The notes beneath the pieces were generated by a model. That model was not told where the DNA came from, searched no databases, and saw only the letters and a program-made list of their open reading frames with translations. DNA of 64,000 nt from NCBI GenBank assembly GCA_965203475.1, contig OZ241890.1, positions 1,240,001 to 1,304,000 on the forward strand. The letters run 5' to 3'. A program made the position numbers and the translations under genes. Source of the stretch: JABDMD01 sp965203475. Its GTDB lineage: Bacteria; Pseudomonadota; Gammaproteobacteria; UBA4575. This document shows positions 17,681 through 26,383 of the stretch, piece by piece; within the stretch, counting starts at the first letter, position 1; every line of letters starts with the position of its first letter.

Positions 17681-18964
17681 CTATTCGTCTGAGGCTGCTT
17701 TTTCGTACTCCGATCCTTCGTAGATCAAATAGGGCTTAGCATCGCCCATGATAACCGATTCATCCACGACCACTTTACTGATACTGTCTTCAGATGGTAG
17801 ATCGTACATCGTATCTAACAGTACATTTTCTAAAATAGTACGCAAACCTCGTGCGCCAGTTTTACGATCCATCGCTTTTCTCGCTACGGCATACAGAGCG
17901 TTTTCTCTAAATTCGATTTCCACACCTTCCATATCAAACAAGCGATTATATTGTTTGGTAATGGCATTTTTTGGCTCGGTAAGAATACGTACCAGCGCTT
18001 CTTCATTAAGTTCCTCTAGCGTTGCTACTACGGGTAATCGACCCACAAATTCTGGGATTAAACCATATTTAATTAAATCTTCCGGTTCAACATTATGCAG
18101 AATTTCTCCAATATTGATCGAATTATCTTTGCTGCGAACATCAGCAGAAAAACCAATGCCGCCTTTTTCAGTTCGATCCAGAATTACTTTATCCAATCCT
18201 GCAAAAGCACCGCCACAAATAAATAAAATATTACTGGTATCCACTTGCAAAAATTCTTGTTGCGGATGTTTTCTTCCACCCTGCGGTGGAACAGAAGCAA
18301 TCGTTCCTTCAATTAATTTTAGTAAAGCTTGTTGAACACCCTCACCTGATACATCTCGCGTGATGGATGGGTTATCTGACTTGCGAGAAATTTTATCAAT
18401 TTCATCAATGTAAACAATTCCGGTTTGTGCTTTGTCTACATCGTAATCGCACTTTTGTAATAATTTTTGAATAATGTTTTCTACATCTTCACCTACATAA
18501 CCCGCTTCTGTAAGTGTTGTTGCATCAGCAATCGTGAATGGAACATTTAACAATCGGGCAAGCGTTTCCGCCAAAAGTGTTTTACCAGAACCGGTAGGTC
18601 CGACTAACAGAATATTACTCTTTGCAAGTTCAACAGCATTCTTGCTGGAATTTTTTGCATCCAATCGTTTGTAATGATTGTAAACCGCAACCGATAAAAC
18701 TTTTTTGGCCCGATCTTGGCCAATTACATATTCATCCAATATGGAATTTATTTCTTTCGGTTTAGGAAGTTTAGTTCCATCTGCTGGAGACTGCTCTTGC
18801 ATCTCCTCGCGAATAATGTCGTTACACAGTTCGACACATTCATCACAAATGAAAACTGAAGGTCCGGCAATTAATTTTCGTACTTCATGCTGACTCTTTC
18901 CGCAAAAAGAGCAATACAAAAGTTTACCGCTATCCTGATCCTTGGTTGTAGTATCGTCACTCAT
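17681..18964 (-). CDS. clpX: ClpXP protease ATPase subunit
   Basis: A 427-residue AAA+ unfoldase. The N-terminal zinc-binding domain has Cys18, Cys21, Cys40 and Cys43. Walker A GPTGSGKT is near 121-128 and Walker B is IVYIDEIDKI. The IGF loop that docks on ClpP appears as GGIGFSAD. It recognises tagged substrates, unfolds them and feeds them to ClpP, whose gene lies upstream on the same strand with a 190-base gap. Confidence 0.98.
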   Translation of the reverse strand: MSDDTTTKDQDSGKLLYCSFCGKSQHEVRKLIAGPSVFICDECVELCNDIIREEMQEQSPADGTKLPKPKEINSILDEYVIGQDRAKKVLSVAVYNHYKRLDAKNSSKNAVELAKSNILLVGPTGSGKTLLAETLARLLNVPFTIADATTLTEAGYVGEDVENIIQKLLQKCDYDVDKAQTGIVYIDEIDKISRKSDNPSITRDVSGEGVQQALLKLIEGTIASVPPQGGRKHPQQEFLQVDTSNILFICGGAFAGLDKVILDRTEKGGIGFSADVRSKDNSINIGEILHNVEPEDLIKYGLIPEFVGRLPVVATLEELNEEALVRILTEPKNAITKQYNRLFDMEGVEIEFRENALYAVARKAMDRKTGARGLRTILENVLLDTMYDLPSEDSISKVVVDESVIMGDAKPYLIYEGSEYEKAASDE

Positions 18965-19155
18965 AGTAACTTATCGAGCATCTTTTAAATTAGATGCCGC
19001 TTCTTAGGCTAAGTTTCAAGTTAAAAAACTGATAAATCCTATGGAATTACCTCTAGTCGCCGTAACTATACGCTGATTTGAGAATTTATGCAGTGAAGTG
19101 CTGGTCAATTTTTGATCAGCAACAAGGTATTGATTGTAAGTTAATTGCTGAACAA

Positions 19156-19800
19156 TTAGCTCGAGGGAACATCCTCACGCTTGTCCAACACTTGATCAAT
19201 TAAGCCATACTCCCTCGCTTCTGAACTGTTCATAAAGTTATCCCGCTCAGTGTCCTCGGCAATTCGCTCCACCGGTTGTCCTGTATGCTTAGCCATCACT
19301 TGATTTAATTCTTCACGAATTTTTAGAATTTCTCGTGCGTGTATGTCGATATCAGTTGCTTGCCCCTGAAACCCACCCAATGGCTGATGAATCATCATGC
19401 GTGAATGCGGCAACGCATAACGTTTATTTTGGGCTCCACCTGCAAGTAACACAGCCCCCATGCTGGCTGCCTGACCTACACATAATGTGCTCACATCCGG
19501 TTTGGCAAACTGCATGGTGTCATAAATTGCCATACCTGCTGTAACTGAACCACCCGGAGAATTGATATAGATTGAAATATCTTTATCTGGATTTTCAGAT
19601 TCTAAAAATAGAATTTGTGCCACAACCAAATTTGCCATTTGATCTTCAATAGGACCAACGATAAAAATTACACGCTCTTTTAATAGTCGCGAATAAATAT
19701 CATAAGCTCGTTCACCTCGTGAGGATTGCTCCACCACCATGGGCACAAGATTTAATGCTTGAGTATGAAGTGCTCCAGAATTTTTTTCAGTATTGCGCAT
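19156..19800 (-). CDS. clpP: ATP-dependent Clp protease proteolytic subunit
   Basis: A 214-residue serine peptidase that assembles as a double heptameric ring. The catalytic triad is visible: Ser113 in GQAASMGA, His138 in SRMMIHQP and Asp187 in DTERDN. The N-terminal ~15 residues are probably a propeptide. It lies 40 bases downstream of tig, giving the conserved order tig-clpP-clpX-lon. Confidence 0.98.
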   Translation of the reverse strand: MRNTEKNSGALHTQALNLVPMVVEQSSRGERAYDIYSRLLKERVIFIVGPIEDQMANLVVAQILFLESENPDKDISIYINSPGGSVTAGMAIYDTMQFAKPDVSTLCVGQAASMGAVLLAGGAQNKRYALPHSRMMIHQPLGGFQGQATDIDIHAREILKIREELNQVMAKHTGQPVERIAEDTERDNFMNSSEAREYGLIDQVLDKREDVPSS

Positions 19801-19840
19801 GTTTTACCTGCCTATGTTTACACTATATATAAAAAATCTT

Positions 19841-21136
19841 TTACATCCCTTGTTGTTTAAGAAAGTCATCAAAAGTAAAAGACTTTTTATTTTGTTTTGC
19901 CTGTTCAAGAACCCAATCCACTACTTGTTCTTCCATCACCAACATTTCAACGTTCGCCATTGCTTGCCGATTGCTACGATAATATTGAATAAGTTCTTCC
20001 GGTTTAGGATAACTGGTTGCCATCATGTTTAGTTGTTGGCTCACTTTATCCTGATCTAATTTTAAACCATTTTTCTGCACAATTTCTCCAACAATTAAAC
20101 CTAGAGATACCCTGCGCTTTGCCTCTTCTTCAAACTTATCATCAGGAAACTTGCTTTCATCATGACTATGGACGGCATCCATGTTTTGTTTACGGAGTGC
20201 ATCAATTTCTTGTTTCAACATGGAATTAGGAAGTTCAAATGAGTTCGCTTCGAATAACTGTTGCATTACCTGCTCTTTATTGAAAGCTTTTTTACGCTGA
20301 TCCAGCTCAACCTGCATATTCTTTTTAATTTGTTCTTGCAAAGATTCATTTTTACCGTCTTCTACTCCTAGTGATTTTATAAATTCTTCGTCTACATTCG
20401 GTAATTCACCCTTTGCAACCTTTTTAACTTTAATATCAAAGGTAGCTATCTTTTCAGCTAAATCTTCTTGCATATAGTCCTTTGGAAATTCAACATCAAA
20501 CGTTTTTTCATCGCCTGCTTTCATGCCTTTTAGTTGTTTTTCAAAGTCGGGCAACAAATTTTCATTGCCTAAGACCGTTGTAAAATCTTCGTGGCTTCCT
20601 CCTTGGAATTCTTCACCATCAATTTTTCCAACAAAATCCATTGTTATCTGATCATCTTTTTTAGCAGCGCGATCTACTTCGGACCATTCCATATTTTGCT
20701 TTCGAATTTTTTCAATGATGATCTCTATATCACTGTCCTTAATTTCAACATCAGCAACATCTACTTTTAGTGAAGCACAATCTGAAAGTGTAATCTCAGG
20801 GTAAACATCAAAAGTAGCAACATATTTTAAATCTTGATCCGCCTCTACATTTAAAGGTTCGATGTTTGGATCTCCAGCCGGACGTAGCTTTTCTTGGTTA
20901 ACCGCCTCGATATAACTTGATTGCATGGTATCTGCAACTACTTCATTGAAGACTTGTTTTCCAAATCGTTGCTTAACAACGCGCATGGGTACTTTGCCAG
21001 GACGAAAACCAGAGATTTTCACTTGGCGACTCATATTCTGAAGTTTTGTTTCAATAGCGGAAGAAATTTTTTCTGCCGGTACCTCAACGGTCATTTTACG
21101 TTCCAGGCCTGAGGTTGTTTCGAGGGAGATTTGCAT
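19841..21136 (-). CDS. tig: Trigger factor, ribosome-bound chaperone
   Basis: A 431-residue chaperone with PPIase activity. The N-terminal ribosome-binding domain carries the signature region GFRPGKVPMRVV around 43-54. The FKBP-like domain spans about 150-245 (QITMDFVGKIDGEEFQGG and following). The C-terminal helical arms fill the rest. It meets nascent chains at the ribosome exit tunnel. It is the first gene of the tig-clpP-clpX block, with tRNA-Leu 120 bases upstream on the same strand. Confidence 0.97.
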   Translation of the reverse strand: MQISLETTSGLERKMTVEVPAEKISSAIETKLQNMSRQVKISGFRPGKVPMRVVKQRFGKQVFNEVVADTMQSSYIEAVNQEKLRPAGDPNIEPLNVEADQDLKYVATFDVYPEITLSDCASLKVDVADVEIKDSDIEIIIEKIRKQNMEWSEVDRAAKKDDQITMDFVGKIDGEEFQGGSHEDFTTVLGNENLLPDFEKQLKGMKAGDEKTFDVEFPKDYMQEDLAEKIATFDIKVKKVAKGELPNVDEEFIKSLGVEDGKNESLQEQIKKNMQVELDQRKKAFNKEQVMQQLFEANSFELPNSMLKQEIDALRKQNMDAVHSHDESKFPDDKFEEEAKRRVSLGLIVGEIVQKNGLKLDQDKVSQQLNMMATSYPKPEELIQYYRSNRQAMANVEMLVMEEQVVDWVLEQAKQNKKSFTFDDFLKQQGM

Positions 21137-21256
21137 GGTTTGATTTTTATTGGTTTAAACTAATTTAAAAATTGATAAAGATTATTATTTGACTACTCAG
21201 TATTATACTTGCTTAACTCAGCGTTCGTGCATTTATGATTTTTAGTGCAAGGCTGT

Positions 21257-21342
<86 letters not shown>

Positions 21343-21448
21343 AAATCCGCTACTATACAGATTCTATACGCATGATTATAAACAAAATAATATCCTTCGG
21401 ATGTATATCAGGATTCGTGCATAAGGCGTAATACCTTAGGTATATATA

Positions 21449-22321
21449 ATGAAAGCATTTTTTAAATATCTTGCACTTTTTGTAGTGGCCCTAATTGGCG
21501 GAGCCTTACTCGCATATCCATTATTCACAGCATTACATAATGTGTTTGAGGTTGAATTTGAGCGAGTAGCGAGCCGTTGTGTGTTATTTCTCGTAATCAT
21601 TCTGTTTTTAGTATTAAAAAAATTTCTTGGAATACATAGCTGGCAAAAAATTGGCTATAACGTAGTATTTAAAGAATTTTGTTCCCAGTGTGCCAAAGGC
21701 ATACTAATTGGAATTGCAATTATGTTGCCGGTAATTATTGGTTTATTAATGACAGGCAACCGGGTAGTAGATTTTGATTGGGACTGGTCATTTACAAGCA
21801 TTGCCACACTTCTACTTACAGCTTTCATCTCAGGAATAATTATTGCATTAATTGAAGAAACATTATTTCGCGGTGCAATGCTGACATCTATTGGAAATCA
21901 AAGCACGGTAACAGTTGCGATTGTTATTACGAGTTTATTTTTCGCTTTAGTACATTTTATTAATCCAGAATCATCCTTAAACACTGAAAATCTCAGCTGG
22001 CTGAGTGGGCTTCATATATTAAAAGATGCCTTTATTCCATTTTTACACCCTGTAGAAATATTTGATTCTTTCTTGGCCTTATTTTTAGCTGGGGTATTAT
22101 TGGCACTATTAAAAATTAGGACACAAAGTCTTGCGCTTTGTATAGGCGTACATGCTGGCTGGGTAGTAACAATTAAAGTATTTAAACGAGTGACAGATAC
22201 AAATGTACTATCAGAATTCGCTTTTTTGACTGGTTCTTATGACAAAGTCATTGGGTATTTAGCAGCTGTATGTATCGTAATTGGAATTGTCATCGTACTG
22301 CGCACAACGAAATCACATTAA
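21449..22321 (+). CDS. CPBP family intramembrane metalloprotease
   Basis: A 290-residue polytopic membrane protein. The CPBP (Abi/CAAX-protease-like) motif set is present: EE at 136-137 followed by Arg141 (EETLFRG), His169 in FALVHF and a further His in GVHAGW near 248, which together would form the active site in the membrane. Members include Rce1-like prenyl-protein proteases and bacteriocin-immunity proteins; the substrate here is unknown. It begins at ATG 21449 after a weak box, divergent from tRNA-Leu. No bacteriocin gene is adjacent. Confidence 0.85.
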   Translation: MKAFFKYLALFVVALIGGALLAYPLFTALHNVFEVEFERVASRCVLFLVIILFLVLKKFLGIHSWQKIGYNVVFKEFCSQCAKGILIGIAIMLPVIIGLLMTGNRVVDFDWDWSFTSIATLLLTAFISGIIIALIEETLFRGAMLTSIGNQSTVTVAIVITSLFFALVHFINPESSLNTENLSWLSGLHILKDAFIPFLHPVEIFDSFLALFLAGVLLALLKIRTQSLALCIGVHAGWVVTIKVFKRVTDTNVLSEFAFLTGSYDKVIGYLAAVCIVIGIVIVLRTTKSH

Positions 22322-22335
22322 CAACAATAAATTAC

Positions 22336-22968
22336 CTATTCGCTAACTCTTTTCCAACCCACCAAATAGGCATCTAATAACCAATAGCGGTTATCTTTCT
22401 CTATAAAAGATATTTCTCGAGCATAATTTTTCTTCCATTCAGAATTTTCAAAATTCTGCTCAGCAACCTGTAATACGTTATTTTTATCATCAATAGCTAC
22501 TACAACTGCTACATGACCTGTGCCTAAGTAATCTTTCCCATAAATTAGCAAATCCCCTCGTTGGGGTTTGATATTGGATCCATTAACAAACGACTGGAAT
22601 GCTAAACTCTGTTTATTATTCGGATGAACAACATTATCCATACGCCAAATGTCAGCTGCGATATCAACATCACCGAATACAACACCTTTCTCAACAAGCA
22701 ACCATCTTCTGGCATATTCAACACATTGCCATTTGATCCCGGTATAAACATTTTGATGGTGATTAGGCTCAAAAATTACACATTCTGCACTGCAATTAGA
22801 ATATGATGGGATTCCTGCTGGTGAAATTCCCAACTCTTTCCCATAGATTGTTACGCAATCTGCTTTACATTCGAAAGGAATTGAATTTGTGTCAGACCAA
22901 ACCTGCGCTGACAGCAGTACACTGATAATAAAACATTTACCAATTAATAAATTGAAATTTCTTAGCAT
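22336..22968 (-). CDS. Exported CHAP amidase resembling the glutathionylspermidine amidase domain
   Basis: A 210-residue protein with a signal peptide (about 1-25, ending near VWS). The mature part is one CHAP (papain-like) domain. Cys82 (in KWQCVEYARRW), His152 (in TGHVAVV) and Glu170 (in AEQN) match the catalytic residues of the CHAP amidase half of glutathionylspermidine synthetase/amidase, and the WQCVE, NGS, GDLLIY, GHVAV, AEQN and GW signatures are in the same order. Being exported and lacking the synthetase half, it may act on peptidoglycan or on a spermidine conjugate in the periplasm. ATG 22968 is preferred to a TTG ten codons upstream because it places the signal peptide at the N terminus. 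Confidence 0.82.
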   Translation of the reverse strand: MLRNFNLLIGKCFIISVLLSAQVWSDTNSIPFECKADCVTIYGKELGISPAGIPSYSNCSAECVIFEPNHHQNVYTGIKWQCVEYARRWLLVEKGVVFGDVDIAADIWRMDNVVHPNNKQSLAFQSFVNGSNIKPQRGDLLIYGKDYLGTGHVAVVVAIDDKNNVLQVAEQNFENSEWKKNYAREISFIEKDNRYWLLDAYLVGWKRVSE

Positions 22969-23113
22969 CCGATCACAATAGAATTCACACGTACACAAAA
23001 GGCGTGTAGCAGACTTTTAAGCGAATGATTATACTACTGCTTCAACATATTCAACGGAATAAAAATTTTACCATTGATGGTAATTTGCGAGAATTTGGAT
23101 ACATGGAGTTTAC

Positions 23114-23314
23114 ATGGGCCTGAAAGTAAATAGCTCAGATTTAGCCGCTATATTTGGCGTTAGCCAAAGCAAAATTGATGCATGGGCTGAGCAAGGACTA
23201 CCCTATTCCGTGAAGCCTAAGAAAAATCCCAGCACTGCCAGCAGCACCAAAGATTATATTTTTGATACAACCGAAGCGATTGAATGGTGTATTAAAAATA
23301 AGATTTCTATTTAA
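23114..23314 (+). CDS. Small Nu1-like winged-helix protein
   Basis: A 66-residue protein that resembles the N-terminal winged helix-turn-helix of phage terminase small subunits (Nu1 of lambda): VNSSDLAAIFGVSQSKIDAW followed by EQGLP, a charged wing, then YIFDTTEAIEWCI. A GGAG box lies five bases before the ATG. It stands alone beside a tRNA cluster, with no large terminase or other phage gene. It may be a phage remnant or a stand-alone DNA-binding regulator. Confidence 0.6.
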   Translation: MGLKVNSSDLAAIFGVSQSKIDAWAEQGLPYSVKPKKNPSTASSTKDYIFDTTEAIEWCIKNKISI

Positions 23315-23446
23315 AGTAGTTTATTTGGTACCACTTACTAAATTTGATAAAGCGTTATTTCGTAACAATTAAATTTAGTGGAGTGCCCTCGCGCTGATGT
23401 TCGTCTCACGACGTATAATTTGTGAGTAATAGCTATTCGCAAGTCT

Positions 23447-23522
23447 GGGGTGAGCGATGGGGATCGAACCCACGACCACAGGAACCACAATCCTGCGCTC
23501 TACCAACTGAGCTACGCTCACC
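23447..23522 (-). tRNA. tRNA-His (GTG)
   Basis: A 76-base cloverleaf with encoded CCA. The acceptor has eight pairs (GGTGAGCG with CGCTCACC), including the extra G-1:C73 pair that identifies tRNA-His. The anticodon loop is TTGTGGT with anticodon GTG. Confidence 0.97.
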
Positions 23523-23640
23523 ACAAGGCCATAAATAGTAACGTATTTAAGATTGTATTGACTATGTCACTAAATGGGAAAATTTTTATTGTGTCACTAC
23601 GCGACTTCATTATTCGCGTGGAGTACCCTCACGCAGGGCT

Positions 23641-23840
23641 AGCACGCCCGGCAGGACTCGAACCAGACCTCGTAAAATTTAAATAATAGTGGCGCGCCCG
23701 AGAGGACTCGAACCAGACCTCGCAAAATTTAATTAACAGTGGCGCGCCCGGCAGGACTCGAACCAGACCTCGCAAAATTTAATTAACAGTGGCGCGCCCG
23801 GCAGGACTCGAACCAGACCTCGCAAAATTTAATTAACAGT
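23641..23840 (-). repeat. Four tandem 50-bp units copying the 3' end of tRNA-Arg
   Basis: The units are 23641-23690, 23691-23740, 23741-23790 and 23791-23840. Each carries about 24 bases matching the T-loop, acceptor 3' strand and CCA of the adjacent tRNA-Arg, followed by a common 26-base spacer. Units 3 and 4 are identical. Unit 2 has AG instead of GC at positions 11-12, as in the real tRNA. Unit 1 is the most diverged. They lie directly downstream of tRNA-Arg in its own transcript direction, so the primary transcript would contain several tRNA-like 3' tails. The E. coli tyrT operon has a comparable arrangement (rtT repeats). Confidence 0.9.
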
Positions 23841-23916
23841 GGCGCGCCCGAGAGGACTCGAACCTCTAACCCTCGGCTTAGAAGGCCGATGCTCTATCCG
23901 GTTGAGCTACGGGCGC
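23840..23916 (-). tRNA. tRNA-Arg (TCT)
   Basis: A 77-base cloverleaf with encoded CCA. The acceptor pairs GCGCCCG with CGGGCGC and the anticodon is TCT within CTTCTAA. Its 3' end is repeated four times directly downstream. Confidence 0.97.
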
Positions 23917-23949
23917 AATCAACATTAAGAAACTAACTATACAATCATT

Positions 23950-23976
23950 ATTATATTTACAGACGTCGCTTCGCAA
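23950..23976 (-). promoter_or_regulatory. Possible promoter of tRNA-Arg
   Basis: On the minus strand, -10 TATAAT (23950-23955) with -35 candidate TTGCGA (23971-23976). The spacer is 15 bases, shorter than ideal. It lies 34 bases before the tRNA 5' end. Confidence 0.3.
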
Positions 23977-24135
23977 CGTAGCTCTCTTCACTTACGACAT
24001 TCATACCTACCACGACACTTGGGCATCCTGCTCATGGTCCAGTGGTACCCTAAAGGGCATGAAAACTACGGGCACATGTCCCTAGTGTAACATCGGAAAA
24101 TTGTCAGCGTGAATGCGCCAATCTCAGTACTTAAA

Positions 24136-24423
24136 TTATTTTGTTTGATTCAGCTTCGATTGTTGAACTCTCAGAACTTGCGATTGTATATGCAGTTGTC
24201 GTAACGGCCATATCATAAATTCTTCAAGCTTAACTTCTGGCAAGCTTTGCAATAAAGGTTTTGCCGGAACATTATGATGCTGGATATCTCTTAAATGAGA
24301 AAGAATGATTCCATGCGAAAAGATAAGAATAATTAGAGGAATGGTTAGCAGCGCCAAAAGTATCGTAAACACAGTAACAATATATTTTGCTACATTGATT
24401 ATGCTGTAGTATATCCAGTCCAT
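24136..24423 (-). CDS. Small membrane protein of unknown function
   Basis: A 95-residue protein with one long hydrophobic region at about 10-42, which may be one membrane helix or a hairpin, followed by a polar C-terminal tail rich in Gln and Leu that may be helical. I recognise no family. It lies between the tRNA-Arg locus and the acyltransferase genes and is divergent from the latter. A chance frame is possible, but its hydrophobic-then-polar layout is plausible for a real small membrane protein. Confidence 0.45.
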   Translation of the reverse strand: MDWIYYSIINVAKYIVTVFTILLALLTIPLIILIFSHGIILSHLRDIQHHNVPAKPLLQSLPEVKLEEFMIWPLRQLHIQSQVLRVQQSKLNQTK

Positions 24424-24626
24424 TGAAACTACCTAATACTTTTTTATAGCCTATATTCTGACTCCAAAAAGCCATCAAAGATTTGATTTACTTCAAATAA
24501 ACTATAGCTTAGCCCACCATTTAGCTTAAAAATGCAACATCTTACAAATTAGTTGTGCTTTCCCTTTATTTTAAATATTAATAAAATTAATACTTAAACT
24601 ATTGCTTTTATTTCAGTCAAATTCAA

Positions 24627-25493
24627 ATGTCTAAAGCCGTCCCATATTTAATAAAAATATTCTCAAAATTACCCCTACCAATACTGCACGGATTATCTTG
24701 GTTGGTTTATATTTTATTATTTCATGTTTTAAAAGTTCGAAGAAAACTAACCATCAATAATTTGAAAGGAACGTACACAGAATTTTCAGATACAGAAATT
24801 TTGCAATTAGCAAAAAGTCATTACAAAAGTGCTTGCATCGTATTTGCTGAAACCATCAAAGCGTTTAATTTCAGCAAACAACAAATGAAAGAGCGGGTAA
24901 CATTTAAAAATATTGATGTGCTTAAAAAATATCTAGATCAAAACCAATCCGTCATTATTGCAACAGCTCACTACTGCAATATGGAATGGGCACTTTTATC
25001 ATCTGCACAACACATCGATTATCCCGTAGACACAATTTATCGCTCACAGCGTACACCTATGTTGGAAAAATTATTCTTTGAATTAAGAACAAAGTTTGAC
25101 ATCACCCCACTACCCATGGAAACCTGCATTGCAGATTCATTAAAACGCGCAAAAATAACCCGAATCATTGCATTAGCTGCTGATCAATCACCTAAGAAAA
25201 CAGACATCCCTTACTGGCAAACTTTTTTAAATCGAGATACTGCTTTTCACACAGGTACGGAAAAAATTGCTAAAGCTTTTAAATATCCAATAATTTTTAT
25301 GTCAATGAAAAGAACTAAGCGCGGTTATTACGAAGCCACCTTAAAACTCTTGACAGAACCCCCCTACCCAAAAGAACCCAACTACATTATGGAAAAATAT
25401 GTAGTTGAACTTGAAACACTCGTTAATTCCAGTCCTAAAGATTGGCTATGGGCATATAGACGTTGGAAGCTTGAGAAACCTGCCTTTAATTAA
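24627..25493 (+). CDS. LpxL/HtrB-family lysophospholipid acyltransferase, paralogue 1
   Basis: A 288-residue membrane-associated acyltransferase. An N-terminal hydrophobic segment (about 10-35) precedes the catalytic HX4E motif, His115 to Glu120 (AHYCNMEW). Further family blocks are ALAADQSPKKTDI and the aromatic C terminus DWLWAYRRWK. Family members move acyl groups from acyl carrier protein to lipid A precursors or to other lipids such as ornithine lipids. It is followed by a paralogue of the same length, and both face the FAAL-carrier and P450 genes, so the acyl donor may come from that system. Confidence 0.88.
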   Translation: MSKAVPYLIKIFSKLPLPILHGLSWLVYILLFHVLKVRRKLTINNLKGTYTEFSDTEILQLAKSHYKSACIVFAETIKAFNFSKQQMKERVTFKNIDVLKKYLDQNQSVIIATAHYCNMEWALLSSAQHIDYPVDTIYRSQRTPMLEKLFFELRTKFDITPLPMETCIADSLKRAKITRIIALAADQSPKKTDIPYWQTFLNRDTAFHTGTEKIAKAFKYPIIFMSMKRTKRGYYEATLKLLTEPPYPKEPNYIMEKYVVELETLVNSSPKDWLWAYRRWKLEKPAFN

Positions 25494-25525
25494 TCCTTCA
25501 CTTACAACACAGCATAAATAACACA

Positions 25526-26383
25526 TTGTTGAAATTCTTATTACAATCTTTTGCGGCGATTCCTTTACCCATTCTTTATCTTCTTGCTAAACCACTTTAT
25601 TTTATTTTGTTTTATATTGCGCGCTTTCGTCGCGATACAGCCAAAGAGAATATTCGAAACTCATTTCCAGAACTTTCAGATAATGATCGCCGCAGCTTAT
25701 TAAAACAGTCATACAAAAACTTTTGTGAAGTTTGTATTGAAATTCTTAAAAGCATCAACTACAAGCCAGAACAACTGGTCAAGCATGTATCATTTAAGAA
25801 TGTTGGAGAAATTGAAAACTATTTAAAACAAAATAAAACAATTTTGCTCTCACTGGCACATCAATGTAACCAAGAATGGGCAATATTAGCTGCAAGCCAA
25901 GCACTTAATTATCCAGTTGATGGAATTTACAAACCGCTTCACATGCAGTGGGTGAATGAATTAGCACTGGAATCAAGAAACAGATTTAACATTACATTAA
26001 TACCCGCTAAAACCTGTATTACAGATTTAATAAAACGTTCAAAACAAACACGAATTATTGCCATTGCCCCTGACCAAGCGCCAAGACGGCGTGATGAAGC
26101 CTATTGGGCAAATTTTTTAAATCAGGATACTCCTTTTTATTTGGGCTTAGAAAAAATTGCGACATTATTTAAGTATCCAGTATTTTTTATGGATTTAGAG
26201 CGAATTCGTCGCGGACACTACCACGCCACATTTAAATTACTTTCTGCCCCTCCTTATTCGAAAGAAAGTAATGTAATTTCAGAAAATTATGTCAAGGCTG
26301 TGGAAAACCAAATATTGAAACAACCGCAAGATTGGTTATGGATACATAACCGCTGGAAAAAAGAAAAATCTTTATACGACTAA
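25526..26383 (+). CDS. LpxL/HtrB-family lysophospholipid acyltransferase, paralogue 2
   Basis: A 285-residue paralogue of the preceding gene with the same layout. The catalytic HX4E is His112 to Glu117 (AHQCNQEW), the DQ-containing block is IAPDQAPRRRDEAYW, and the C terminus is DWLWIHNRWK. The only starts near the family N terminus are two adjacent TTG codons (25526 and 25529), since an in-frame stop lies just upstream at 25487 and the next ATG is far inside; a weak start suggests low or coupled translation. The gene overlaps the 3' end of the convergent FAAL gene by 12 bases. Confidence 0.86.
   Translation: MLKFLLQSFAAIPLPILYLLAKPLYFILFYIARFRRDTAKENIRNSFPELSDNDRRSLLKQSYKNFCEVCIEILKSINYKPEQLVKHVSFKNVGEIENYLKQNKTILLSLAHQCNQEWAILAASQALNYPVDGIYKPLHMQWVNELALESRNRFNITLIPAKTCITDLIKRSKQTRIIAIAPDQAPRRRDEAYWANFLNQDTPFYLGLEKIATLFKYPVFFMDLERIRRGHYHATFKLLSAPPYSKESNVISENYVKAVENQILKQPQDWLWIHNRWKKEKSLYD

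Noticed and set aside
23450..23686. 78-residue frame across tRNA-His and the first repeat unit
   Set aside because: It is the translation of the antisense of tRNA-His plus repeat sequence.
23641..23840. Possible CRISPR array in the 50-bp tandem repeats
   Set aside because: The units are contiguous, without unique spacers, and contain the 3' end of the adjacent tRNA-Arg. No cas gene is present.
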